Below, one piece after another: positions 1 through 4,239 of a DNA stretch of 6,473 nucleotides. Within the stretch, counting starts at the first letter, position 1. Each line of letters opens with the position of its first letter. The notes under the pieces are model-generated. The model was not told the DNA's origin. It made no database searches and saw only the letters and a list, made by a program, of their open reading frames with translations. The position numbers and the translations under genes are program-made. The stretch is from UBA2982 sp040081395 (GTDB lineage: Bacteria > Gemmatimonadota > Gemmatimonadetes > Longimicrobiales > Gaopeijiaceae): assembly GCA_040081395.1 (NCBI GenBank), contig JBEBGN010000165.1:1-6473 (forward strand), in the 5' to 3' direction.

Positions 1-595
1 CGGACAGGACGTCATCGACGTGGATGGCAAGCGGGTGGAGGACCGCGCAGAAGCGGCCGCCACCTGGGTGGTCTTCCACAAGCCGCTCGGCGTGCTGACG
101 ACGCGCAGTGACCCGCACGGTGGCGCGACCATCTATGACGTGCTCCCGCCCGAGTTGAAGCAACTCAAGTACGTCGGCCGGCTCGACAAGGATGCCGAGG
201 GCTTGCTGCTCCTCACCGACGACGGGGATGCCGCGCACCGCCTGGCACACCCGAGCGGGGAAGTGGAGCGCGAGTACTGGATTGAGGTCGCGGGCACGGT
301 CGGGCCGGAGGTCGTGCGACAGCTCACGGAGGGGGTCGAGCTGGGGGACGGACCCGCCCGCGCGCACCGCGCAACGGTCCTCGATGCGGGCCCAGTCGTA
401 TCGACCATGACCGTCGTGCTCACCGAGGGGCGCAAGCGCGAGGTGCGTCGCATGATGAGCGCCGTCGGGCACCACGTGCTCAGGCTGAAGCGCACGCGCT
501 TCGGACCCGTGACGCTCGGTGACGTCGAGTCCGGCACCTGGCGCGCGCTGCGGGGCGAGGAGCTGGCGGCGCTCCTGCGCGCGGCGGGCCAGTAG
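1..595 (+). CDS. rRNA pseudouridine synthase, RsuA/RluB/RluE family (5' partial)
   Basis: The enzyme isomerises a specific uridine in 16S or 23S rRNA to pseudouridine. The reading frame is open from base 2, so the gene enters from the left edge and the GTG at 20 is not its true start. The first residues (GQDVIDVDGKRVED) look like the end of the N-terminal S4 RNA-binding domain, most of which is missing. The catalytic domain is present: HKPLGVLTT near its start, YVGRLDKDAEGLLLLTDDGD with the catalytic Asp at codon 185-187, and the family's C-terminal EGRKREVRRM...HVLRLKRTRFGPV block. It ends with TAG at 593-595, 23 nt before upp on the same strand, which suggests cotranscription. The family is clear; which rRNA site is modified cannot be told from this part. 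Confidence 0.93.
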   Translation, partial: GQDVIDVDGKRVEDRAEAAATWVVFHKPLGVLTTRSDPHGGATIYDVLPPELKQLKYVGRLDKDAEGLLLLTDDGDAAHRLAHPSGEVEREYWIEVAGTVGPEVVRQLTEGVELGDGPARAHRATVLDAGPVVSTMTVVLTEGRKREVRRMMSAVGHHVLRLKRTRFGPVTLGDVESGTWRALRGEELAALLRAAGQ

Positions 596-618
596 GAAAT
601 CAGAATCGAGGAGTGATC

Positions 619-1257
619 ATGAAGGGCTTCGCCAACCTGACCGTGCTCGACCACCCGCTCATCCGCCACAAGGTGCGGTTGCTGCGCGCGAAGGGCACGG
701 AGAAGAAGCTCTTCTGCGAGCTGGTGGACGAGATCGCGATGCTGATGGCCTACGAGGTCACGCGCGGCCTCGATGGGGAGCCCGCCGAGGTCGAGACCCC
801 GCTCGAGCGCACGATGGGCCACCGCGTGATCGGCGAGCGCATCGTGCTCGTGCCTATCCTGCGCGCCGGGCTCGGCCTCGTGGATGGAGTGCTGCGTCTC
901 ATCCCGACGGCGTGCGTCGGACACGTCGGCATGTCGCGCGACGAGGAGTCGCTCGAGCCCCTCGAGTACTACTTCAAAGTGCCGCGCGCCCCCGAGACCC
1001 GACGCTTCATCGTACTCGATCCCATGCTGGCGACGGGTGGCTCCGCGATCGCGACCATGGCCGGGCTGAAGAAGCGCGGGGCGCGGGCGATCAGCTTCAT
1101 GTGCCTCGTCGCTTCACCCCAGGGGGTGCGGGCCGTCGAGGAGGCACACCCCGACGTGCCGATCTTTGCCGCGGCGCTCGACCGCGAGCTGAATGCCGAC
1201 GGGTACATCGTGCCCGGGCTGGGGGACGCGGGGGATCGGCTGTTCGGGACGACGTGA
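619..1257 (+). CDS. upp: Uracil phosphoribosyltransferase
   Basis: This cytoplasmic pyrimidine-salvage enzyme makes UMP and diphosphate from uracil and PRPP. The 212-residue product matches the usual length (E. coli Upp, 208 aa) and is collinear with it. It has HPLIRHK near the N terminus, VPILRAGLGLVDGVL, the PRPP-binding loop LDPMLATGGSA (about residues 133-144), VASPQGV, HPDVPIFAAALD, and the diagnostic C terminus YIVPGLGDAGDRLFGTT. A GTG at 613 is also in frame, but it overlaps the Shine-Dalgarno sequence GAGGAG (608-613). That site sits 5 nt before the ATG at 619, so I chose the ATG. The last 13 codons and stop are repeated downstream at 2035-2078. No convincing terminator follows the gene. 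Confidence 0.97.
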   Translation: MKGFANLTVLDHPLIRHKVRLLRAKGTEKKLFCELVDEIAMLMAYEVTRGLDGEPAEVETPLERTMGHRVIGERIVLVPILRAGLGLVDGVLRLIPTACVGHVGMSRDEESLEPLEYYFKVPRAPETRRFIVLDPMLATGGSAIATMAGLKKRGARAISFMCLVASPQGVRAVEEAHPDVPIFAAALDRELNADGYIVPGLGDAGDRLFGTT

Positions 1258-1361
1258 GGCGCCGATAGCCGAATAGTTACCCCGTGCGCGCTGGTGCGTT
1301 GACACTCGTACCTAGCTTCGGGGCGTTGACCTCAATGGCTCAGCGCTCAGAGGAGTTCGGT

Positions 1362-1583
1362 ATGATGTTGGCAACGCTGCGCATGCTCAGTGATTCGGGC
1401 CCGATCGCTCGCGAGACCATCGAGGCCCTCGTGCGCCTCCGCACGGCTGAGTACCGCACCCAAGGCCTCGGGCCCGTCGCGGCACGGTTCAAGGGGATCA
1501 AGGAGGTCCTCGGAGATGTGAGGCGTGTGTACGAGCGAGGCGGATCCGAGGAGGTTCACAACTTCTTCGGCCCCGCCAGCTGA
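1362..1583 (+). CDS. Small hypothetical protein (73 aa)
   Basis: I do not recognise this protein. The frame is open from 1284, with in-frame starts at GTG 1284, ATG 1335 and ATG 1362. I chose 1362 because AGAGGAG (1349-1355) lies 6 nt before it, a textbook Shine-Dalgarno spacing. The product is a soluble, charged, probably alpha-helical protein with an Arg-rich middle (residues such as ETIEALVRLRTAEYR) and no signal peptide, membrane segment or Cys/His cluster. It ends FFGPAS. It lies between upp and a small membrane-protein gene that starts 29 nt downstream, so the two may form one unit. Two copies of GCGTTGAC (1296-1303 and 1323-1330) lie upstream and may be regulatory. Coding status rests on the ribosome site and the uninterrupted frame. 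Confidence 0.55.
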   Translation: MMLATLRMLSDSGPIARETIEALVRLRTAEYRTQGLGPVAARFKGIKEVLGDVRRVYERGGSEEVHNFFGPAS

Positions 1584-1612
1584 CTCGATCGAGCGGAAAT
1601 GGACGAGCGGCC

Positions 1613-1927
1613 GTGCGAGCGATTCTACTGACCGTTGTCATGGTGTGGGGCGGATCCGTCGTGTTCATCGCAGTAGGGGTCGCGGCGATCTACTTCGGCG
1701 AGCGTCGCAAATCTCGACTAGCGAAGACGCTTTCGCCCGCGACTCCTGTCCTCGTGAGTGAGGTCCTGCAACCGGATGCGCGGCTGCTCGTGCCGTGGGC
1801 AGCGGTCCGGGCGTCGAAGCAGCGGCTGGGAGTCGACGACGCGGCGCTTCGGTCCGAGGAGCGCCTTGCTCCGTCCCGGGCCCACCCGGAAACGTCGGCG
1901 TCGGGTTCTGACACCAAGGCAGCCTAG
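1613..1927 (+). CDS. Small hypothetical membrane protein (104 aa)
   Basis: This protein is unrecognised. It starts at GTG with a hydrophobic segment at about residues 4-27 (ILLTVVMVWGGSVVFIAVGV, then AAIYF), followed at once by a positive cluster (GERRKSR). That predicts a single-pass inner-membrane protein with the N terminus outside and a cytoplasmic tail. The tail (residues 30-104) is charged, has no motif I know and ends in a low-complexity Ser/Thr/Ala stretch. Starting at the ATG at 1640 would cut the membrane segment in half, so the GTG is preferred; its ribosome site is weak (GGACGAG, 1611 and before). It follows the 73-aa gene by 29 nt. The stop codon lies inside a short sequence resembling the 3' end of the tRNA at 2801. 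Confidence 0.5.
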   Translation: MRAILLTVVMVWGGSVVFIAVGVAAIYFGERRKSRLAKTLSPATPVLVSEVLQPDARLLVPWAAVRASKQRLGVDDAALRSEERLAPSRAHPETSASGSDTKAA

Positions 1928-1942
1928 GTCGAGCGGGCCCAT
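1926..1942 (+). other. Possible tRNA 3'-end remnant
   Basis: Bases 1933-1942 (GCGGGCCCAT) are identical to 2866-2875, the last T-stem base, 3' acceptor strand, discriminator base and next base of the intact tRNA. The preceding AGGTCGA also matches the T arm (AGGTTCGA...) if one T and a six-base block are deleted. It lies about 40 nt before the truncated 5' tRNA half. The match is short and in a GC-rich background, so chance is possible. Confidence 0.25.
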
Positions 1943-1982
1943 CGCGACGGCCTCCGACGGTGCCGACCCGCGAGCGCGCCGA

Positions 1983-2031
1983 CTATCTTGTGCGCGCAAG
2001 GCCCGTAGCTCAGTCGGTTAGAGCAGCCGAC
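1983..2031 (+). repeat. Direct repeat, left copy: tRNA -10-like box plus 5' tRNA half
   Basis: This copy matches 2785-2833 at 47 of 49 positions, 802 bp apart. It runs from the TATCTT hexamer (1985-1990) through the tRNA acceptor 5' strand, D arm and 5' strand of the anticodon stem. The differences are A1999 for G2801 (tRNA base 1) and C2015 for T2817 (D loop). Similarity starts abruptly at the hexamer; sequence further upstream is unrelated in the two copies. Confidence 0.92.
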
Positions 2032-2034
2032 GCA
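1999..2034 (+). pseudogene. Truncated tRNA(CAU) gene, 5' half only
   Basis: This is the 5' half of the tRNA found intact at 2801-2874: acceptor 5' strand, complete D arm (GCTC...GAGC) and GCCGA of the anticodon stem. It breaks off in the anticodon loop around U33 and the anticodon. The next bases, GCA, weakly continue the match (TCA in the intact gene), and then a fragment of upp begins at 2035. No 3' half follows, so it cannot make a tRNA. Base 1 is changed from G to A, which fits loss of constraint. It keeps its -10-like box, so a short chimeric transcript is possible. Confidence 0.9.
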
Positions 2035-2078
2035 GGGCTCGGGGACGCGGGGGACCGGCTGTTCGGGACGACGTGAGG
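2035..2078 (+). pseudogene. Fragment of upp, last 13 codons and stop
   Basis: The 44 bp match upp 1216-1259 at 42 positions and read GLGDAGDRLFGTT followed by TGA. The two differences (CTG to CTC and GAT to GAC) are both synonymous. The similarity ends two bases after the stop codon. There is no start codon or upstream coding sequence, because the 5' side is fused directly to the tRNA half. The downstream sequence differs from that after the intact upp. Confidence 0.92.
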
Positions 2079-2126
2079 GTTGGGCGGTCGACCCAACGAG
2101 CCATGGGAGCGCCCCGGAGGAGGGGC
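2079..2126 (+). other. Two short hairpins after the upp fragment
   Basis: GTTGGG/CCCAAC (2079-2084 with 2092-2097, 7-nt loop enclosing most of the palindrome GGTCGACC) is followed by GCCCC/GGGGC (2111-2115 with 2122-2126, 6-nt loop). No T tract follows either, so a Rho-independent terminator is not supported. They could be the old 3' untranslated region of the donor upp copy or part of the mazEF leader. Confidence 0.35.
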
Positions 2127-2165
2127 CACCCTCACGAGAGACTACGCGACACTCCCCCCTGGCGG

Positions 2166-2193
2166 TATCTTCATTGTATACACAGCCAGGAGG
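2166..2193 (+). promoter_or_regulatory. Putative mazEF promoter, operator and ribosome site
   Basis: TATCTT (2166-2171) is the same hexamer that precedes both tRNA copies and could be a -10 box, although no good -35 box lies 16-18 bp upstream. It is followed by the perfect 8-bp palindrome TGTATACA (2175-2182), then by AGGAGG (2188-2193). A palindrome overlapping the transcription start is the usual place for an autoregulatory antitoxin operator. The assignment is inferred from position. Confidence 0.45.
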
Positions 2194-2197
2194 ACGC

Positions 2198-2437
2198 CTG
2201 TTCGTCCGGATCAGCAAGTGGGGGAATTCGCTCGGGCTGAGGATTCCGGCCCCGTTCGCACGCGAGACCGGCATCGATGAGGGCACCGAGGTGGACATCG
2301 CGCTCGACGGGGGCCGCATCATCATCACTCCGCCGGGACCGCGGTACACCCTGGACGCGCTCCTCGATGGAGTCACCCCGGAGAACGTGCACGAAGGCGT
2401 CGAGACAGGACCTCGCCGCGGCGCCGAAGTGTGGTAG
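2198..2437 (+). CDS. mazE: MazE/PemI-type antitoxin (SpoVT/AbrB fold)
   Basis: This is the antitoxin of a type II pair: it binds and neutralises the MazF-type toxin encoded next and normally represses its own operon. The N-terminal swapped-hairpin AbrB DNA-binding domain is clear: RISKWGNSLGLRIP, FARETGIDEGTEVDIAL and GRIIITP, about residues 4-48. The C-terminal toxin-binding tail (YTLDALLDGVTPENVHEGVE, then GAEVW) is typical of MazE. I chose CTG at 2198, giving 79 aa that begin as the family does; AGGAGG (2188-2193) lies 4 nt before it. No ATG or GTG is available near there, and the only other upstream choice is TTG at 2174, which has no ribosome site and overlaps the operator palindrome. 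The stop overlaps the toxin start by 7 nt. Confidence 0.9.
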   Translation: MFVRISKWGNSLGLRIPAPFARETGIDEGTEVDIALDGGRIIITPPGPRYTLDALLDGVTPENVHEGVETGPRRGAEVW

Positions 2438-2769
2438 AGCCCTACGTCCCTGAACGCGGCGACCTGGTGTGGCTGCGCTTCGATCCGACCGCGGGCCATG
2501 AGCAGGCCGGGAGGAGGCCAGCACTCGTGCTATCCCCCGCGAGCTACAATGGGAGGGTCGGCCTCGCGATTCTCTGCCCGGTCACCTCACGCGCGAAGGG
2601 GTACCCGTTCGAGGTGCGCATACCTGCGGAGTCGGGCGCGGAGGGTGTCGTCCTCTCCGACCAGGTGAAGAGCCTCGACTGGCGCGCGCGCGAGGCCGAG
2701 CGGATCGGACGCGTGCCCACGCGAGTCACCGAAGAGGTCCTGGGAAAGCTCGCGGCGCTGCTGGGCTGA
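2431..2769 (+). CDS. mazF: MazF/PemK-type endoribonuclease toxin
   Basis: This sequence-specific, ribosome-independent ribonuclease arrests growth when its antitoxin is degraded. The 112-residue product has the full CcdB/MazF barrel: PERGDLVWLRFDP (residues 7-19), GHEQAGRRPALVLSP (22-36, holding the conserved catalytic-site Glu and Arg), YNGRVGLAILCPVTS with the conserved Thr/Ser, KGYPFEV, and the family block LSDQVKSLDWRAR. It starts at GTG 2431, inside the last codons of mazE, so the two are translationally coupled. No frameshift or missing motif is seen, so it should be active. The cleavage sequence cannot be predicted. The stop lies 31 nt before the tRNA gene on the same strand. Confidence 0.94.
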   Translation: MVEPYVPERGDLVWLRFDPTAGHEQAGRRPALVLSPASYNGRVGLAILCPVTSRAKGYPFEVRIPAESGAEGVVLSDQVKSLDWRAREAERIGRVPTRVTEEVLGKLAALLG

Positions 2770-2784
2770 GGCACGCGGCGCTTG

Positions 2785-2833
2785 CTATCTTGTGCGCGCA
2801 GGGCCCGTAGCTCAGTTGGTTAGAGCAGCCGAC
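2785..2833 (+). repeat. Direct repeat, right copy: tRNA -10-like box plus 5' tRNA half
   Basis: This is the partner of 1983-2031 (47 of 49 identical). This copy continues into the complete tRNA gene. TATCTT at 2787-2792 ends 8 nt before the tRNA and is the best candidate for the tRNA -10 box; the matching stretch does not include any -35 box. Confidence 0.9.
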
Positions 2834-2874
2834 TCATAATCGGTAGGTCCCAGGTTCGAGCCCTGGCGGGCCCA
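2801..2874 (+). tRNA. tRNA with anticodon CAU (elongator Met, or Ile2)
   Basis: The full cloverleaf reads from the sequence. The acceptor GGGCCCG (2801-2807) pairs with CGGGCCC (2867-2873). The D arm is GCTC/GAGC. The anticodon stem is GCCGA/TCGGT around loop CTCATAA, with CAT at 2835-2837. The T arm is CCAGG TTCGAGC CCTGG, and the discriminator is A2874. G1 pairs with C72, so it is not a bacterial initiator tRNA. It is either elongator tRNA-Met or the tRNA-Ile that reads AUA after lysidine modification. Positions 4 and 5 are C-G pairs, compatible with TilS recognition, so identity stays open. CCA is not encoded. The gene sits between mazEF and the decayed vapBC genes, and its 5' half is duplicated at 1999. 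Confidence 0.96.
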
Positions 2875-2883
2875 TTCGGGGGT

Positions 2884-3006
2884 CTACGTCGATCGGTCAC
2901 GGAACGGGTTGAGAACGAGCACGCTGCCGTACCAGCGCTCGTGCTCGAAGTCCTCCGAGTAGAGGACGCCGAGCTCGTGGACCTCTGCGTCAACGAGTGC
3001 GGCCAC
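2884..3006 (-). pseudogene. vapC: VapC (PIN-domain toxin) remnant, mostly deleted
   Basis: The minus strand reads from a GTG (3006-3004) for 40 codons to TAG. Its end, LGVLYSEDFEHERWYGSVLV then LNPF, is the canonical C terminus of VapC PIN-domain ribonucleases, where SED carries a late acidic residue and NPF closes the fold. It starts VAALVDAEV, which resembles the family N terminus (ALVDTNV) or an internal helix. A full VapC is about 130 residues, so some 90, including most of the acidic active site, are gone. The start overlaps the end of the upstream vapB remnant, as in intact vapBC operons. It should be inactive. It ends 9 bp from the tRNA 3' end, on the opposite strand. Confidence 0.78.
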
Positions 3007-3205
3007 GCTCGTGGAGCTCCTCGCGGGTCCATCCACGGTCGGCCCCTTCCTCTTCGGGCTTCATGGCGGCTCCTCGTCCTCGCTCGTCGCGTCGGCGGGT
3101 AGCGCGGTCGAACGTGGCGAGGCGCTGGGCGACGTCGAGCCGCGCTGGGTGTCCGCGACCTCCTTGGGGATCGTCACCTGTCGTTTTGCTGGTCACCTTA
3201 CTCAT
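2990..3205 (-). pseudogene. vapB: VapB (AbrB-type antitoxin) remnant, frameshifted and shortened
   Basis: From the ATG at 3205 the frame reads MSKVTSK and then nonsense. If one A of the run AAAA (TTTT at 3184-3187 on the + strand) is ignored, it continues RQVTIPKEVADT, the classic N-terminal AbrB-fold start of VapB antitoxins. From about 3142 the original frame holds the family's C-terminal toxin-binding part: RLDVAQRLATFDRATRRR, then RGWTREELHERGRTR and TGA. The missing middle is the second half of the AbrB hairpin (about 25 residues). The gene therefore has an internal deletion with compensating frameshifts, leaving a 71-codon frame whose DNA-binding domain is destroyed. It overlaps the vapC remnant by 17 nt. 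Confidence 0.75.
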
Positions 3206-3210
3206 GGCCT

Positions 3211-3220
3211 TACGATCGTA
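3211..3220. promoter_or_regulatory. Palindrome TACGATCGTA, putative vapBC operator
   Basis: This perfect 10-bp palindrome lies 5 bp upstream of the vapB remnant's ATG. Its position parallels TGTATACA before mazE. It probably was the autoregulatory operator of the decayed vapBC pair, an inference from position and symmetry only. The rest of the spacer, 3221-3353, holds no gene I can support on either strand. Confidence 0.35.
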
Positions 3221-3353
3221 CGGACGGCGGCAGGGCACCAGCGACGCGTGAGTGGGCCCCGCGCGGCGCTCGTGCCAGGTTGCTCGCGCACTCGTCGCGG
3301 CGTGCCCATGTTGTCCGAACTGATCCCATCCGATCGCATCAGACCCGACCGCC

Positions 3354-4238
3354 ATGAACCACCGTCAAAGCATCGCATCCGCCCTCGCCCTCACGGCCCT
3401 GATCGCACTCCCCGCGATGGCTCAAACCATCGACGCGGGCCGCGGGCCGATCCCGCTGACCGTGCCGGAGGGGTACGACGCCGACGTACCGATTCCGCTG
3501 ATCGTGTCCCTGCACGGGTACGGCGGCAGCGGCGAGCGCCACGACGCCCGCTGGGGCCTCAGCGATCTGGCAGATCGGTACAACTTCCTGACGATTGCTC
3601 CCGATGGCGAGCAAGAGCCGGACGGCAACCGTAGTCGCTATTGGAACGCCTCCAGCGCTTGCTGCAATTTCGACTCGACGGACATCGACCACTCCGCGTA
3701 CCTGCGCCGCATCATCGACCAGATCAAGGCGAGCTACAACGTGGATGCGGCCCGAGTCTTTGTCGTCGGCCACTCCAACGGTGGCTTCATGAGCTACCGC
3801 ATGGCTTATGAGCACTCCGACGTCGTGGCGGCGATCGTCAGTCTCGCCGGCGCCAACCACATCGAGCAGCGGGAGGCACCACCCCGTCCCGTGCACGTCT
3901 TGCAGATCCACGGTACTGACGACGGCACCATCGCTTACCGCGGCGGCGAGATCAGCGGCAATCGCTATCCCAGTGCCGTCGCCAGCGTGACCCGCTGGGC
4001 CCAATACAACGGTTGCGACGGGTCGGTGGCGAGCCGCGAGATGCGCGATCTGGACGCTTCGCTCCCCGGGCATGAGACGGGGGTGATGAAGATCAACGCG
4101 GGATGCAAGGACGGAGGCTCCGCGGAGCTCTGGACGATCTCCGACGGCGCCCACTCGCCCGTGTACTCCGACACCTGGGGTGAGCAAATCGTGGAGTGGC
4201 TCTTGGCGCACCCGAAGCCGGCGCACCTGCTCGACTGA
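3354..4238 (+). CDS. Secreted PHB-depolymerase-like esterase (CE1/LpqC type)
   Basis: This 294-residue alpha/beta hydrolase belongs to the group containing extracellular poly(3-hydroxybutyrate) depolymerases, LpqC and feruloyl/acetyl-xylan esterases. It hydrolyses ester bonds outside the cytoplasm. Residues 1-24 form a signal peptide (NHRQ, a hydrophobic run, then PAMA before Q). Next come the oxyanion region SLHGYGGSG, the conserved RYWNASSACCNFDSTDID block, the nucleophile elbow GHSNGGFMSYRMA (Ser141), HGTDDGT with the likely acid Asp190, and SDGAHSPV with His267. Cys pairs (CC, and later NGC and AGC) suggest disulfides of the exported form. No strong Shine-Dalgarno precedes the ATG, but the signal peptide begins there. 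A polymer-binding C-terminal domain is absent, so small esters or oligomers are as likely a substrate as PHB. It is convergent with the next gene, 1 bp between stops. Confidence 0.88.
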   Translation: MNHRQSIASALALTALIALPAMAQTIDAGRGPIPLTVPEGYDADVPIPLIVSLHGYGGSGERHDARWGLSDLADRYNFLTIAPDGEQEPDGNRSRYWNASSACCNFDSTDIDHSAYLRRIIDQIKASYNVDAARVFVVGHSNGGFMSYRMAYEHSDVVAAIVSLAGANHIEQREAPPRPVHVLQIHGTDDGTIAYRGGEISGNRYPSAVASVTRWAQYNGCDGSVASREMRDLDASLPGHETGVMKINAGCKDGGSAELWTISDGAHSPVYSDTWGEQIVEWLLAHPKPAHLLD

Positions 4239-4239
4239 G

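Noticed and set aside
133..924. A 263-codon minus-strand frame across the first two genes
   Set aside because: It is antisense to two well-recognised genes, has low-complexity composition and no family resemblance.
519..1268. A 249-codon + strand frame over the end of the pseudouridine synthase and all of upp
   Set aside because: Its product is Arg/Pro/Ala-rich without motifs, and it shadows upp in another frame.
1299..1327. TTGACA at 1299-1304 as a -35 box for the small genes
   Set aside because: No acceptable -10 box lies 16-18 bp downstream; a promoter there is not supported.
2079..2126. Rho-independent terminator after the upp fragment
   Set aside because: The two hairpins are short and not followed by a T tract.
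1999..2875. A classical integrase-made genomic island in the tRNA
   Set aside because: Such events duplicate the tRNA 3' end and normally carry an integrase. Here the 5' half with its upstream box is duplicated, the right copy is complete, and no recombinase gene is in the window.
3011..3634. A 207-codon + strand frame from the vapBC remnant into the esterase
   Set aside because: The protein is Arg/Pro-rich nonsense; the same bases carry vapB/vapC similarity on the other strand and the esterase N terminus in another frame.
3339..4226. A 295-codon open frame on the minus strand
   Set aside because: It lies antisense to the esterase, whose signal peptide, catalytic Ser/Asp/His motifs and conserved blocks are unmistakable. 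Long antisense frames are expected at this GC content.
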